Below are positions 7,591-17,672 of a DNA stretch of 64,000 nt, piece after piece. The stretch covers positions 351,464 to 415,463 of the forward strand of contig NZ_FNOG01000004.1 in the NCBI RefSeq assembly GCF_900106525.1, in the 5' to 3' direction. Source of the DNA: Lysobacter enzymogenes (lineage in GTDB: Bacteria; Pseudomonadota; Gammaproteobacteria; Xanthomonadales; Xanthomonadaceae). The position numbers were made by a program, and so were the translations under genes. Each line of letters starts with the position of its first letter. Within the stretch, counting starts at the first letter, position 1. The notes beneath the pieces were generated by a model, which was not told the origin of the DNA, searched no databases, and saw only the letters and a program-made list of their open reading frames with translations.

Positions 7591-9254
7591 GGCGCGGCCT
7601 CGATCAGGCGATAAGAAGTGCCCAGGCGCTGTTCGCCCTGCCAGGGGTCGAACGCGCGCACCTCGATGGCATGCTCGCCGGCGGCCAGGTCGGTCGGCAA
7701 TCCGGCGTTCCACAGATGCGGCGTGGGCGTGGCGGGCGCGGCGCGGTCGAAGCCGCGCAACTGCGCGGAAGCGTCGTCGCGCGCGTTCTCGCCCAGCAGC
7801 GCCGGATCGGGCTGCTCGACCCGGCGCATCGGCTTCCACGCGCCGCCGTCGATGCGGTACTCCACGCGGCTGTCGTCGCGGCCCATGAACACGTTGGCGT
7901 AGACGCCTCGGACCGGATACGAATCCTTGCGCAGCGCCTTGGGCGCATACAGCCGCAGATACTCGTTGGCGACCGCCGCCGCGCCGAGCGCGTGCCCGGC
8001 CGACGGCGCCGGATGCCAGCTCAGCGCGTAACCGGCATCGCCGCGCACGCGCAGGCGCGCGTAGCCGTTGGGCGTGCCGTCGCTCATGGTCGAATCGGGC
8101 AGGCCCTGCGCGTCCTTGATCCCGGACCAGAACGCGCCGCAGGCCGCGCCGACGTTGTACTCGTGCAGCGGCGCCGCGCCGCGCCAGCCGCTGTCGCCGC
8201 TGTGATAGACGTGGCGCTGGGCGTGGCTGTGCCCGCTCAGCACCAGCACGTGCGGGAACTCGCGCAGCAACCCGAACAGGCGCTCGCGGTCGGCATGGCG
8301 AAAGGTCTCGCGCCCGGGCGCGGCGTCGAACAGCGGGATGTGCATCGCCAGCACCAGCAGCCGGCGCTTGTCGGCGCGGGCCAGATAGGCCTGGAGGAAA
8401 TCGAACTGCTCCGGCCGCAGCCCGCCGATGTACTCGGGTTTGGAACCGGGCAGGTAGATCACGTCGTCGAGCACGACGAAGTTGGCCTGCGCCTCTTCCC
8501 AGGCGTAAGTGTCGGGGCCGTAGACGTGGCGGTAGCTCAGCAGCGAGTCTTCGTCGCTGCGGGCGTCGAAGTCGAGATCGTGATTGCCCGGCGCGTGCAG
8601 CCACGGTACGCCCAGGCTCGCGGTGACCGCGTTGATCTGCGGATACAGCGACAGATCGTCGTGGACGATATCGCCCAGGCTCAGGCCCAGATCGGCCAGC
8701 GGCGCGCGGCCTTTGCGCTGCGCCAGCAAGGGCTCGACGATGTCGCGGCGGTAGTAGCCGATTTCGGTAGCGTTGCGGGTCTGCGGATCGGCGAACACCA
8801 GTACGTCGAGGTCGCCGCTACGCGCGGCGCGCTTGTCGGGGATCAACGCGTAATCGCGGCAGCCCGGCGCGGCCTGCGGCATCCCGCCGTATTTCAGCGG
8901 CGGCGGCGCGCTGGGGTTCACGTTGAGCCAGTAATCCGGCAGGCCGCTGTCGGCGCGCGCCGCCAGCCGATAGCCGGCCGGCTTGATCAGGAACTGGCTG
9001 CTGCGCTCGCCGGGCGGCAGCGCGTAGCGGCCCTGCGCATCGGTCAGCACGATGCTGCGGCCGTCGGACACGCGCTGCCCGGCCAGCCCGGGCTCGCCCG
9101 GATCGCGCCGGCCGTTGCCGTTGCGATCCTCGAACACCGTGCCGCCGGCGCACGGCGGCGCGGAACCGGCCGGCGCCGCGGGCGCGGCGGCCAGCGCGAC
9201 GGTGGGCATCGCAGTGAGCAGGGACAGGGCGAGCAGGCTGGCGCGCAGGCGCAT
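7587..9254 (-). CDS. Exported calcineurin-like metallophosphoesterase with SdrD B-like N-domain
   Basis: A 555-residue exported hydrolase. A Sec signal peptide (Leu/Ala-rich, ending ALAAAP at about residue 25) is followed by a B-type immunoglobulin-like domain containing the calcium-loop-like sequence DRNGNGRRDPGEPG (about 42-56). The catalytic domain follows from about 150 with the metallophosphoesterase ladder: FADPQ, GDIVHD, GNHDLDF, MHIPLF and GHSHAQRH. A C-terminal beta domain covers about 420-555. Such proteins act on phosphomonoesters or diesters in the periplasm or outside; the substrate is unknown. It is the first gene of a two-gene operon with the YdeI-family gene. Confidence 0.85.
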   Translation of the reverse strand: MRLRASLLALSLLTAMPTVALAAAPAAPAGSAPPCAGGTVFEDRNGNGRRDPGEPGLAGQRVSDGRSIVLTDAQGRYALPPGERSSQFLIKPAGYRLAARADSGLPDYWLNVNPSAPPPLKYGGMPQAAPGCRDYALIPDKRAARSGDLDVLVFADPQTRNATEIGYYRRDIVEPLLAQRKGRAPLADLGLSLGDIVHDDLSLYPQINAVTASLGVPWLHAPGNHDLDFDARSDEDSLLSYRHVYGPDTYAWEEAQANFVVLDDVIYLPGSKPEYIGGLRPEQFDFLQAYLARADKRRLLVLAMHIPLFDAAPGRETFRHADRERLFGLLREFPHVLVLSGHSHAQRHVYHSGDSGWRGAAPLHEYNVGAACGAFWSGIKDAQGLPDSTMSDGTPNGYARLRVRGDAGYALSWHPAPSAGHALGAAAVANEYLRLYAPKALRKDSYPVRGVYANVFMGRDDSRVEYRIDGGAWKPMRRVEQPDPALLGENARDDASAQLRGFDRAAPATPTPHLWNAGLPTDLAAGEHAIEVRAFDPWQGEQRLGTSYRLIEAAP

Positions 9255-9392
9255 GGAACGGTCTCCGGAACGAAGCCGGCATTATGCGGCGGGTCCAGGC
9301 GGGGCGGCTGGGCGGGGGTGGCGCAATCAGGCCGGTGGGTGTCCGCGATTGGGCGGGCGGCGCGGGGTTGCGGGGTTTCGTCGCAGGTGCGG

Positions 9393-9480
9393 TGTCGCGG
9401 TCGCGGCTTGCGCCGCTCCTACAGGGGCTTCGGCTGCGGCATGGGCTCCTGTAGGAGCGGCGCGAGCCGCGACCGCGACA
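9393..9480. repeat. Inverted pair of interspersed palindromic repeats after hisIE
   Basis: Copies at 9393-9424 (tgtcgcggtcgcggcttgcg orientation) and 9450-9480 (tgtaggagcggcgcgagccg orientation) face each other with a 25-base loop. The hairpin lies just downstream of the last his gene and could stabilise the 3' end of the operon message. Confidence 0.8.
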
Positions 9481-9516
9481 TCGCGACTACGACGAAACCC
9501 GCTTCAACGCGGCAGG

Positions 9517-10173
9517 TTACTCGGCGGGTTTGAATCCGCGATGCGGCTGGCCGTGACGCTGCTGCAGCACCGCCACCGCATCGGCCAGCGACAGGCCGCG
9601 GGCGCGCAGCAGCACTTGCAGATGGAACAGCAGGTCGGCGGCTTCGCCGGCCAGCGCGGAATCGTCTTCGGCCACCGCGGCCAGCGCGGTTTCCACGCCC
9701 TCTTCGCCGACCTTCTGCGCGATCGAACGCAGCCCGCGCTCGAACAGGCCGGTGGTGTAACTGCCGGCCGGGCGCTCGCGTTCGCGCTGGGCGATCAGCG
9801 CGTCGAGTTCGCCGAGGAACGCCAGCGCGTCGCCTGGCGCATGGGGAAAACAGCTGTCGCGGCCGAGATGGCAGGTCGGCCCGTGCGGCAGCGCGCGCAC
9901 CAGCAAGGTGTCGCGGTCGCAGTCGGTTTCGATCGAGACCAGGTCGAGGAAGTGCCCCGAGCTTTCGCCCTTGGTCCACTGCCGCTGCTTGCTGCGGCTG
10001 AAGAAGGTGACGTGGCCGCTGTCGAGCGTGGCCCGCAGCGCGGCGCGGTCCATGTAGCCGAGCATCAGCACGCGCAGGCTGGCCGCGTCCTGCACCACCG
10101 CCGGCAGCAGGCCGTCCTGCTTGTCCCAGGCCAGCGCGTCGATCTCCTGCGGGCTCAGCGTGGCGGCGGCCAT
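9517..10173 (-). CDS. hisI: Bifunctional phosphoribosyl-AMP cyclohydrolase / phosphoribosyl-ATP pyrophosphatase
   Basis: Performs steps 2 and 3 of histidine synthesis. The 218 residues contain an N-terminal HisI domain with the metal-binding ETDCDRD (D84, D86, D88) and the zinc cysteines C101 and C108 in GPTCHLGRDSCF, followed by a HisE domain from about 118 with LDALIAQRERERP and the EEGVETALAA and EAADLLFHL motifs. The ATG at 10173 shares one base with the hisF stop (TGATG). This is the last gene of the operon and is followed by a palindromic repeat. Confidence 0.95.
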   Translation of the reverse strand: MAAATLSPQEIDALAWDKQDGLLPAVVQDAASLRVLMLGYMDRAALRATLDSGHVTFFSRSKQRQWTKGESSGHFLDLVSIETDCDRDTLLVRALPHGPTCHLGRDSCFPHAPGDALAFLGELDALIAQRERERPAGSYTTGLFERGLRSIAQKVGEEGVETALAAVAEDDSALAGEAADLLFHLQVLLRARGLSLADAVAVLQQRHGQPHRGFKPAE

Positions 10174-10982
10174 CAGTTCAACTCCCGCACCGGCACGCCC
10201 TGCGCGCTCAGCGCGCGCTTGAGTTCGGGAATGCGCACGCTGCCGGAATGGAACACGCTCGCCGCCAGCGCCGCATCGACGTCGGCGCGCAGGAACACTT
10301 CGCCGAAATGCTCGATCGCGCCGGCGCCGCCGGAGGCGATCAGCGGCACCGCGCAGATCGCCCGCACCGCGGCCAGCTGCTCGATGTCGTAACCGCTGCG
10401 CACGCCGTCGCTGCCCATGCAGTTGAGCACGATCTCGCCGGCGCCCAGGCGCTGCGCCTCGACCACCCAGTCCAGGGTGCGCTTGGGCAAGGCCTGGGTG
10501 CGCGAGGGGTCGCCGGTGTACTGGCGCACCCGCCACTGGCCGTCGGCGTCGCGCAGACTGTCGACGCCGACCACCACGCACTGCACGCCGAATTCCGCCG
10601 CGATCTCGCTTATCAAATCCGGCCGTTCCAGCGCCGGCGTGTTGATCGAGATCTTGTCGGCGCCGGCGTTGAGCACGCCGCGCGCGTCGGCGACGCTGCG
10701 GATGCCGCCGGCGACGCAGAACGGGATGTCGATCGCGCGCGACACCCGCTCGACCCAGTCGCGGTCGACGCTGCGCCCCTGCGGGCTGGCGGTGATGTCG
10801 TAGAACACCAGCTCGTCGGCGCCTTCGTCGCGATAGCGCAGCGCCAGCGCGACGATATCGCCCATGTCGACGTGATCGCGGAAGCGCACGCCCTTGACCA
10901 CGCGCCCGTCGCGCACGTCGAGGCAGGGCACGATGCGGCGGCTGAGCGTGGTCGTCGGCAAGGGCGTGGCGTTCTCGGGCAT
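10173..10982 (-). CDS. hisF: Imidazole glycerol phosphate synthase, cyclase subunit
   Basis: TIM-barrel subunit of the IGP synthase, which uses ammonia channelled from HisH to close the imidazole ring. The protein has 269 residues. Seen: [17 protein letters not shown] with catalytic D22, the ITAS phosphate loop, [15 protein letters not shown], a second catalytic Asp in VVVGVDS, and the C-terminal LIASGGAG. The N-terminus is about 10 residues longer than usual; the alternative of a later start has no ATG or GTG support. The gap to hisA is five bases. Confidence 0.95.
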   Translation of the reverse strand: MPENATPLPTTTLSRRIVPCLDVRDGRVVKGVRFRDHVDMGDIVALALRYRDEGADELVFYDITASPQGRSVDRDWVERVSRAIDIPFCVAGGIRSVADARGVLNAGADKISINTPALERPDLISEIAAEFGVQCVVVGVDSLRDADGQWRVRQYTGDPSRTQALPKRTLDWVVEAQRLGAGEIVLNCMGSDGVRSGYDIEQLAAVRAICAVPLIASGGAGAIEHFGEVFLRADVDAALAASVFHSGSVRIPELKRALSAQGVPVRELN

Positions 10983-10987
10983 AAGGG

Positions 10988-11743
10988 TCAGCAGCGGCGT
11001 ACTTGCTTCAAGGCATCGGTGAGTTGGAAGCGGCCTTCGATCAGGGCCTTGCCGAGCACCGCGCCGGAACAGCCGATGCTGTCGGCGGCGACGATGTCGG
11101 CGATGTCGCGGATGCCGCCGGAGGCCTGCAGCTGCACGTCCGGGGCGATTTCGCGGATGTGCTTGTACAGATCCAGGTTGGGCCCGGCCATGGTGCCGTC
11201 GCGCGAGACGTCGGTGCACAGCAGGTGGCGCAGGCCGGCGGCGGCGTAGCGCTCCAGCAGCGGTTCCAGGCGCACGCCGCTGTCCTGGGTCCAGCCGGCC
11301 ACCGGCAGTTCCCATTCGCCGGACTCGTTCTGGCGCACGTCCAGGGCGATGGTGATGCGTTCGGAACCGAAGCGCTTGAGCCAGCCGATCACCGTGTCCG
11401 GATCCTTGACCGCGAGCGAGCCGACCACGACCCGGTCGGCGCCGGCGTCGAGGATGGCTTCCACATCGGCCTCGCTGCGCACGCCGCCGCCGGTCTGCAC
11501 GCGCATCCAGCTGGAGGTGGTGATCGCGCGCAGCAGCGGCGCCAGGGTGTAGCCGCCGTAGCGCGCGGCGTCCAGGTCGATCAGGTGCAGCCACTTGGCG
11601 CCTGCTTCGGCGTAGCGCGTGGCCAGCGCCAGCGGTTCGGTTTCGTAGCGGGTTTCCTGGGCGTAGTCGCCCTGGTGCAGGCGCACGACGCGCCCGTCGC
11701 GAACGTCGATCGCGGGGTAGAGGGTGCTGTTGCCCATGTTCAT
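10988..11743 (-). CDS. hisA: 1-(5-phosphoribosyl)-5-[(5-phosphoribosylamino)methylideneamino]imidazole-4-carboxamide isomerase
   Basis: TIM-barrel isomerase (ProFAR isomerase) of histidine synthesis, 251 residues. Seen: [14 protein letters not shown] with catalytic Asp 13, [20 protein letters not shown], the second catalytic Asp in [10 protein letters not shown], and QASGGIRD. It overlaps the hisH stop by four bases. An internal start at the third codon (MGNSTLYP) is nearly as plausible. It is homologous to HisF next to it, as in all his operons. Confidence 0.95.
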   Translation of the reverse strand: MNMGNSTLYPAIDVRDGRVVRLHQGDYAQETRYETEPLALATRYAEAGAKWLHLIDLDAARYGGYTLAPLLRAITTSSWMRVQTGGGVRSEADVEAILDAGADRVVVGSLAVKDPDTVIGWLKRFGSERITIALDVRQNESGEWELPVAGWTQDSGVRLEPLLERYAAAGLRHLLCTDVSRDGTMAGPNLDLYKHIREIAPDVQLQASGGIRDIADIVAADSIGCSGAVLGKALIEGRFQLTDALKQVRRC

Positions 11744-12348
11744 GCCTCCAACGCCAGGAAATTGGCGAGCAGGCGCGAACCGACCGCGGCGGAACGCTCG
11801 GGGTGGAATTGGGCGCCGAAGCAGCGGCCGCGCCCGGCGACCGCGGTGAAGCGGGCGCCGTAGCCCGCGCTGGCCAAGGTGTCGGCGGTGACGGGGGCGG
11901 CGTAGCTGTGCACGAAATAGGCTTGATCGCGCTCGCCGATACCGGCCAGCAAGCGTTCGCCTAAGGCCGATTCATGCTTCTGAAGGAGATTCCATCCCAT
12001 ATGCGGCACTCGTACTCCTGGTCCGGTGGGCAGCCTGGTGATACGGCCCGGAAGGAGTCCGAGGCATTCGACCTCGCCCTCCTCCGAGGACTCGTACAAC
12101 AGCTGCATGCCCAGGCAGATCCCGAGCAGCGGCTGCTGCAAGCGGCGGATCGTGGCGACCAGGTCGAGTTCGCGCAGTCGGGCCATCGCGGGGGCGGCGG
12201 CGCCCACGCCCGGCAGAATCACGCGATCGGCTGAGGCGATCATCGCGGGGTCCGCGGTCAACATCGACCGCGCACCCAGCCGCTCCAATGCATAACGCAC
12301 CGAGCCGATGTTCCCCCCACCCGAATCGATGACAGCTACAACCGTCAT
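11740..12348 (-). CDS. hisH: Imidazole glycerol phosphate synthase, glutamine amidotransferase subunit
   Basis: Class I glutamine amidotransferase that supplies ammonia to HisF. The 202-residue protein has the catalytic triad C78 in [11 protein letters not shown] and H182/E184 in AQFHPER. Also seen are the N-terminal [12 protein letters not shown], the LPGVGA loop, and VPHMGWN. The chosen ATG at 12348 shares its first base with the hisB stop (TGATG); a longer frame to 12432 would add 28 residues unlike the family. Confidence 0.95.
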   Translation of the reverse strand: MTVVAVIDSGGGNIGSVRYALERLGARSMLTADPAMIASADRVILPGVGAAAPAMARLRELDLVATIRRLQQPLLGICLGMQLLYESSEEGEVECLGLLPGRITRLPTGPGVRVPHMGWNLLQKHESALGERLLAGIGERDQAYFVHSYAAPVTADTLASAGYGARFTAVAGRGRCFGAQFHPERSAAVGSRLLANFLALEA

Positions 12349-13484
12349 CACAGAACTCCCTTGGTACTCGGGAGTTCGCGCCCTTGACGGGCGATGGCCT
12401 GCCGCAGCGCGCGTGCGACGACCTTGAAACAAGCCTCTATTTTGTGGTGATCGTTATCACCTTCCACGTTCAGATTCAGGTTCAGCCCGGCGGTTTCGCA
12501 CAACGAACGGAAGAAATGCGGCAGCAGCTCGGTCGGGAAATCGCCGACCTTCTCGCGCGCGAAGCCGCCGCCGAAGACGAAGTACGGACGCCCGGAAAAA
12601 TCCAGCGCCGCGCGCGCCAGGGTCTCGTCCATCGGCAGCACGAACTCGTGCGCGGCCGGCGCGGCGACGTCGTCGCCCTGCCCCGCGCGCGGCTCGAAGC
12701 CGTAGCGGCCGATGCCGCGCTTGTCGCCGAGCGCTTCGCGCAGCGCCTGGCCCAGCGCCAGCGCGCTGTCTTCGATGGTGTGGTGCTCATCGATGTGCAG
12801 GTCGCCCTGGCAGCTCAGCTCCAGGGCGAAACCGCCGTGCTTGCCGAGCTGTTCGAGCATGTGGTCGAAGAAGCCCAGGCCGGTGGCGACCTGCGGCTCG
12901 GCCGCGCGGTCCAGGTCGACGCGCACCTGGATCCGGGTTTCCTTGGTGTTGCGCTGCACGCTGGCGGTGCGCGGGCGCTCGGCCAGCACGTGGGCGATGC
13001 CGGCCCAGTCCCACTCGCCGCCGAACTCGCGGGTCCGCAGCTGGAACGCGCGGATGCCCAGATTGGCGGCGAAGCCGTTGTCGGTCTCACGATCGCCGAC
13101 CATCGCCGAGCGCTCCCAATCGATGCCGCGGTCCTTCAGCAGCGGCAGCGCCAGGCCGATGCCGGGCTTGCGCGTCGGCAGGTTCTCGGCCGGGAAACTG
13201 GTGTCGATGAGCACGTCGCGGAACACGATGCCCTGGCTTTCGAACACCTGCATCATCAGCTCGTGCGGGCCGTCGAAGGACCAGCGCGGGAACGACTCGG
13301 TGCCCAGCCCGTCCTGGTTGGTGACCATGACGAATTCGTAGCCGGCGTCGCGCAGCTTCAGCATCGCCGGGATCGCCCCGCGCACGAAGCGCAGCTTGGC
13401 GTAGCTGTCGATCTGGAAATCCGCCGGCTCCTCGATCAGGGTGCCGTCGCGGTCGACGAACAGGATCGGCTTGAGCGCGCTCAT
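12348..13484 (-). CDS. hisB: Bifunctional histidinol-phosphatase / imidazoleglycerol-phosphate dehydratase
   Basis: Catalyses steps 7 and 9 of histidine synthesis. The 378 residues contain an N-terminal HAD phosphatase ([13 protein letters not shown] with D11 and D13, [14 protein letters not shown]) and from about residue 175 an IGPD domain with its two manganese-binding HHT/HHK motifs ([10 protein letters not shown] and DNDHHKIEA). It is about 20 residues longer than the E. coli protein because of an acidic/Ala insertion before HEFVLPMDE. It overlaps hisC by ATGA and hisH by TGATG. Confidence 0.95.
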   Translation of the reverse strand: MSALKPILFVDRDGTLIEEPADFQIDSYAKLRFVRGAIPAMLKLRDAGYEFVMVTNQDGLGTESFPRWSFDGPHELMMQVFESQGIVFRDVLIDTSFPAENLPTRKPGIGLALPLLKDRGIDWERSAMVGDRETDNGFAANLGIRAFQLRTREFGGEWDWAGIAHVLAERPRTASVQRNTKETRIQVRVDLDRAAEPQVATGLGFFDHMLEQLGKHGGFALELSCQGDLHIDEHHTIEDSALALGQALREALGDKRGIGRYGFEPRAGQGDDVAAPAAHEFVLPMDETLARAALDFSGRPYFVFGGGFAREKVGDFPTELLPHFFRSLCETAGLNLNLNVEGDNDHHKIEACFKVVARALRQAIARQGRELPSTKGVL

Positions 13485-14590
13485 GCGGCCACCCCACTGC
13501 GGCGCAGCGCGCGGCCCAGCACTTCGATCACTGCCGAGTTCTGCTCCGGCGTGCCCACGCTGATGCGCAGCGCATCGCCCAGGCCCGGCGCGTGGCGGAA
13601 GTCGCGCACCACCACGCCGGCGTCGAGCAAGGCATCGAGCGCGGCCTGGGCGTCGTCGAAACGCGCCAGCAGGAAATTGGCCTGCGAGGGATAGACCCGG
13701 CGCACGCCGGGCAGCGCGCGCAACGCCTGGAACAAACGTTCGCGCTCGCTCATCGCGGTGGCCACGCGCGCCTTGGTGGTATTGCCCGGCACTTCGCCGA
13801 GCGCGCGCAAGGCCAGGTTCACGCACGGCGTGGGCAACGGGTACGGCGCCTGGCAGCGCTGCAGCGCAGCGACGACCTGGGCGTCGGCGATCACGCTGCC
13901 GATGCGCGCGGCCGCCAGCGCATGCGCCTTCGACAATGTGCGCAGCACCGCGACGTTGCGGCGCCGCGCCAGCAAGGTGGTCGCGGAGTCGCCGTCGGCG
14001 AATTCGAGGTAGGCCTCGTCGACCACGACCAGGGCGCGGCCGCTCAAGCGCTGGGCCAGCGCGTCGATCGCCGCCAGCGGCTGCAAGGTGCCGGAGGGAT
14101 TGCCCGGCGAGCACACGAACACCAACTTGGCGCCCTCGCGCTCGGCCACCTCGGCCAGCGCGTCGAAATCGCAGGAAAAGCCGTCGGCGCCGTCGCGCAG
14201 CGGAGTTTCGACCACGCGCACGCCGTGCAGGCGCGCGCTGACCGCGTACATGCCGAAGGTCGGCGGCGCGATCGCGATGGCGTCGCCGCCGGGGCGGCAG
14301 AACGCGCGCACCAGCAGGTCGATGCCCTCGTCGCTGCCGCGTCCGGCCAGCAACTGCTCAGGTGCGCAGCCGTACAGCCGCGCCAGCGCCGCGCGCAGCG
14401 CCGCCGGCTGCGGGTCGGGATAGCGGCGCACCGCGCCGTCGCAATCGGCCACGCTCGGCCAGGCCGCCTCGTTGGCGTTGAGCCAGACCCGGCCGCTGCG
14501 GGTGTCGCTGCGCGCCGACTTGTAGCCGGCGAAATCGCGCAGGTCGTCGCGCAGCAGGTCGAGGGGATTGTCGTCGCGGGTCTGGGACAT
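13481..14590 (-). CDS. hisC: Histidinol-phosphate aminotransferase
   Basis: PLP-dependent fold-type I aminotransferase, 369 residues. Seen: [11 protein letters not shown] near the N-terminus, [19 protein letters not shown] at about 161, [10 protein letters not shown] at about 188, and the PLP lysine K221 in [15 protein letters not shown]. It starts 68 bases after hisD and overlaps hisB by four bases. A longer upstream frame runs into hisD and is not used. Confidence 0.95.
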   Translation of the reverse strand: MSQTRDDNPLDLLRDDLRDFAGYKSARSDTRSGRVWLNANEAAWPSVADCDGAVRRYPDPQPAALRAALARLYGCAPEQLLAGRGSDEGIDLLVRAFCRPGGDAIAIAPPTFGMYAVSARLHGVRVVETPLRDGADGFSCDFDALAEVAEREGAKLVFVCSPGNPSGTLQPLAAIDALAQRLSGRALVVVDEAYLEFADGDSATTLLARRRNVAVLRTLSKAHALAAARIGSVIADAQVVAALQRCQAPYPLPTPCVNLALRALGEVPGNTTKARVATAMSERERLFQALRALPGVRRVYPSQANFLLARFDDAQAALDALLDAGVVVRDFRHAPGLGDALRISVGTPEQNSAVIEVLGRALRRSGVAA

Positions 14591-14658
14591 GGCGGGGAGG
14601 ACCGGATCAGTTCTGCTTGGAAGGTGCAATCGCCCGGCGTGCGGCCGGGCGGACTCGC

Positions 14659-16002
14659 TCAGGCGCGGCGCGCCTGCGCCGGCGCGTCGGCCAGCGCGGC
14701 CAAGCGCAGCGCCACCGCCTCGCGGTGCGCGTCCAGGCCCTCGGCATCGGCCAGGATCACCGCGCAGGGGCCGATTTCCAGCAGCCCGCGCGGCTGCACT
14801 TCCTGCACGGTGATCGCGACCTGGAAGCTGGACACGTTGAGCCCGCCGGCATAACGCGCCGCGCCGCTGGTCGGCAGGACGTGGTTGGTGCCGCTGCAAT
14901 AATCGCCGAGCGCTTCCGGCGCCCAGTCGCCGAGGAACACCGAACCGGCGGCCTCGACCTTGGCCAGCCACGCGCGTGCGTCGCGCAGGGCCAGGATCAG
15001 GTGCTCGGGCGCGTAGCGGTTGCTGACCTGCATCGCGGTGGCGATCGAATCGACCTGGATCGAGCGCGACTTGGACAACGCGGCGCGCGCGGTGTCGGCG
15101 CGCGACAGCCGCGCCAGTTGGCGTTCGAGTTCGCTATCGACCGCGTCGAGCAGGGCTGCGTCGTCGCTGAGCAGGATCACTTGCGAGTCGGCCCCGTGCT
15201 CGGCCTGCGACAGCAGATCGGCGGCGACGAAATCGGCGCGCGCGCCGGCGTCGGCGATCACCAGCACCTCCGACGGCCCGGCCGGCATGTCGATCGCCGC
15301 GCCGCCTTCCAGCAGCGCGACCTGGCGCTTGGCCTCGGTGACATAGGCGTTGCCCGGCCCGAACAACTTGTCGCACTTGCCGATGGTTGCGGTGCCGAAG
15401 GCCATCGCCGCGATCGCCTGGGCGCCGCCGACCTTGTAGACCGTGCCGATGCCGCAGCGCCGGGCCGCGCACAGCACCGCCGGATCGGCGCTGCCGTCCT
15501 TGCGCGGCGGCGTGCACAGCACCACTTCGCGGCAGCCGGCCAGACGCGCCGGCACGCCCAGCATCAGCGCGGTCGACGGCAGCGGCGCCGAGCCGGCCGG
15601 CACGTACAAGCCGACCCGCGGGATCGGCCGTAGGATCCGTTCGCAGCGCACGCCCTCGGCAGTGTCGAGCGCATAGCCGGGCATCATGCCGGCGGCGTGG
15701 AAGCGTTCGATCCGGCGCGCGGCTTCGTCGATGGCGTTGCGCAGCGGCGCGCTTACCGCGGCCTCGGCAGCAGCGAATTCGGCTTGGGAGACGGCGAAGG
15801 CCTCGGGCGCGGCGCCGTCGAAGCGTTCGCCGAAGCGGCGCAGCGCGGCGTCGCCGTCGGCGCGCACTTCGGCCAGGATCGCGGCGACCGCATCGGCGGT
15901 GGTCTGACGGGTTTCCTGCGCCGGCCGGCGCAGCGCCTGCGCGCGCTGCCCGGCGTCGAGGGCGCTCCATTCGTAGCGTTGCATGGCGGCCCGGGCGTTC
16001 AT
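14659..16002 (-). CDS. hisD: Histidinol dehydrogenase
   Basis: Zinc-dependent NAD enzyme oxidising L-histidinol to histidine in two steps; 447 residues. Seen: [15 protein letters not shown], the [10 protein letters not shown] nucleotide-binding stretch, [12 protein letters not shown], the [12 protein letters not shown] motif, the zinc/active-site [10 protein letters not shown], and the C-terminal [10 protein letters not shown]. The ATG at 16002 overlaps the hisG stop by four bases; the much longer open frame to 17403 is a shadow of hisG. Confidence 0.95.
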   Translation of the reverse strand: MNARAAMQRYEWSALDAGQRAQALRRPAQETRQTTADAVAAILAEVRADGDAALRRFGERFDGAAPEAFAVSQAEFAAAEAAVSAPLRNAIDEAARRIERFHAAGMMPGYALDTAEGVRCERILRPIPRVGLYVPAGSAPLPSTALMLGVPARLAGCREVVLCTPPRKDGSADPAVLCAARRCGIGTVYKVGGAQAIAAMAFGTATIGKCDKLFGPGNAYVTEAKRQVALLEGGAAIDMPAGPSEVLVIADAGARADFVAADLLSQAEHGADSQVILLSDDAALLDAVDSELERQLARLSRADTARAALSKSRSIQVDSIATAMQVSNRYAPEHLILALRDARAWLAKVEAAGSVFLGDWAPEALGDYCSGTNHVLPTSGAARYAGGLNVSSFQVAITVQEVQPRGLLEIGPCAVILADAEGLDAHREAVALRLAALADAPAQARRA

Positions 16003-16913
16003 GCCAGCATGCCCTCCACCGGCAGCACCATCAGCCCGCGCGCGCCGGCGCGCTTGAGTTCTTCCAGCCGCTGCCAGGTCACTGCGCCGTGGCACAGCGC
16101 CTGCAGGGCGACATCGTCGCCGTCGTCCAGACGCATCACCGTGGGCTGCTCGGCATCGGGCAGCAGCGGCAGCAGTTCGGCCAGCAGATCGCGCGGCGCC
16201 TGGAACATCAGCAGCTTGCTGTTGCGCACGCGCAGCGCGCCGTCGAGGCGGCGCAGCAGCAGGTCGGCCAGTTCGCCGCGCACGTCGTCGAATTTGTCGA
16301 CCGGGCCGGCCAGCACCGCCTCGCTTTCGACCAGGGTCTGCACCGCCTTGAGCTGGTTGGCCGACAGCGTGGCGCCGCTGGAGACCAGGTCGCAGATCGC
16401 CTCGGCCTGGCCCAGACGCGGGGCGATTTCGACCGAACCCGACAGCAGCACCACCTGCGCATCGATGCCCTGCTGCGCCAACCACTGCGACAACAGCGCC
16501 GGGTAGCTGGTGGCGATGCGCTTGCCGGACAGATCCTGCGGCCCCTGCCACTGCCACGCGTCGGGCACGGCGATGGACAGGCGGCAGCCGCCGAAACCCA
16601 GCGCGCGCCATTCGCGGAACGCCGGCGCGCGGCCGTTGCCGCGGCGGTCGCCGTCCTGTTCCAGCAGCACGTTGCGGCCGACCACGCCGAGGTCGCAGAC
16701 GCCGTCGGCGATCAGGCCGGGGATGTCGTCGTCGCGCACCAGCAGCAGGTCCACCGGCAGGGTTTCGCCGTAGCAGAACAAACGGTCGCGACTTTCGCGC
16801 CAGCTCAGGCCGCAGGCGGCGAGCAGCGAGCGCGCCGGATCGGCGAGGCGGCCGGACTTTTGGATCGCGATGCGCAGGCGGTCGCGTGCGGCGGCACTGG
16901 CGGGAGGGCTCAT
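15999..16913 (-). CDS. hisG: ATP phosphoribosyltransferase, long (HisG_L) form
   Basis: First committed enzyme of histidine synthesis, 304 residues, the long form with its own C-terminal ACT-like regulatory domain (about residues 225-304), so histidine feedback inhibition does not need a HisZ subunit. Seen: [11 protein letters not shown], the [25 protein letters not shown] binding stretch, and the [17 protein letters not shown] loop. It is 84 bases downstream of the YerC-type gene and overlaps hisD. Confidence 0.95.
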   Translation of the reverse strand: MSPPASAAARDRLRIAIQKSGRLADPARSLLAACGLSWRESRDRLFCYGETLPVDLLLVRDDDIPGLIADGVCDLGVVGRNVLLEQDGDRRGNGRAPAFREWRALGFGGCRLSIAVPDAWQWQGPQDLSGKRIATSYPALLSQWLAQQGIDAQVVLLSGSVEIAPRLGQAEAICDLVSSGATLSANQLKAVQTLVESEAVLAGPVDKFDDVRGELADLLLRRLDGALRVRNSKLLMFQAPRDLLAELLPLLPDAEQPTVMRLDDGDDVALQALCHGAVTWQRLEELKRAGARGLMVLPVEGMLA

Positions 16914-16997
16914 GGACTCGGTCTCGGGAGAAGGCGTGGGCGGGCGGCGGTGCGGGCCAGGGCCGGCGGCAGCGCCGGCGGCGGACGGAACGGGCCG

Positions 16998-17315
16998 TCA
17001 GCGATGTCGCAGGCCGCGCCGATGCAGGGCCGCGGCATAGCCGCCGGCGCCGCGCTCGAGCACCCGCGCGACGCGGCCGATGGTGGTCACGCTGACCTGG
17101 GTGCGGTCGTGGATTTCGCGATAAGGCACGCCCTCTTCCAGCAGCGGCACGACCCGCCAGCGGTCGCTCATCGCCTCCAGCTCGGCCGGCGTGCACAGGT
17201 CTTCGAGAAACGCGCGCACCTGCTCGGGCGAGCGCAGCGCGGACAAGGTCGCGGCGAGTTCGGCCAGAGAGTCTTCGGCGTAGGCTTCGACGGTGGTGGC
17301 GGTGCGGCGTTTCAT
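16998..17315 (-). CDS. YerC/TrpR-type transcriptional regulator, first gene of the his operon
   Basis: A 105-residue all-helical protein of the TrpR superfamily, YerC/YecD group. Seen: the helix [20 protein letters not shown], then [19 protein letters not shown] and the helix-turn-helix [21 protein letters not shown], ending in a basic tail. In TrpR the ligand is tryptophan; in this group placement at the head of histidine operons suggests control of his genes, perhaps in response to histidine. A strong dyad lies upstream at 17478-17513. The ATG at 17315 has no purine-rich ribosome site. Function as his regulator is inferred from position. Confidence 0.85.
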   Translation of the reverse strand: MKRRTATTVEAYAEDSLAELAATLSALRSPEQVRAFLEDLCTPAELEAMSDRWRVVPLLEEGVPYREIHDRTQVSVTTIGRVARVLERGAGGYAAALHRRGLRHR

Positions 17316-17477
17316 GGAGGAGGGCTGGACGGCTGAAGGAAAGGATGGATGAACGGGGAAGCGAATCTGGACCCGGCGGGGCGAGGCTCATCGGACCGCC
17401 CAACCATGGCGAGCGATCCAGCGGGCCGGCGTCTCGCCGGACACCCCTGGACGCATCTACCTGTACGAGAGAGCGAA

Positions 17478-17513
17478 CTAATGCATTAATGTGATAACGC
17501 GTTAATACATTAG
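17478..17513. promoter_or_regulatory. Candidate operator for the YerC/TrpR-type regulator
   Basis: ctaatgcattaa (17478-17489) and ttaatacattag (17502-17513) are inverted copies matching at 11 of 12 positions, separated by 12 bases; the symmetry continues with gcga/tcgc outside. Each arm is itself nearly palindromic (taatgcatta is perfect). Two symmetric TAATGnATTA units about two helical turns apart fit tandem binding by a TrpR-type dimer. It lies in the divergent region between the his operon and the GGDEF gene; the rest of 17316-17672 shows no gene. Confidence 0.6.
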
Positions 17514-17672
17514 CTCGCGAAACCGCCGTCCGTCAACCCGGCCTGCATGGCCCGGGATTTGCGTTAAGACTCCAGGCACGCGTCGCGCGCCGTCCACCGG
17601 CGCCGCCGCCCCTCCCTCACCGGCGCGACGGCCTGCGCCGGCAGGCCCAAGGAAGGTTCCGGTCCAAGGAAG

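Noticed and set aside
12440-12463. ggtgatcgttatcacc palindrome resembling an operator
   Set aside because: It lies inside hisB and encodes the conserved GDNDHHK metal-binding motif, so the symmetry is a by-product of coding.
17316-17403. Possible histidine leader peptide before the his operon
   Set aside because: No short frame with a run of His codons and no alternative attenuator hairpins were found.
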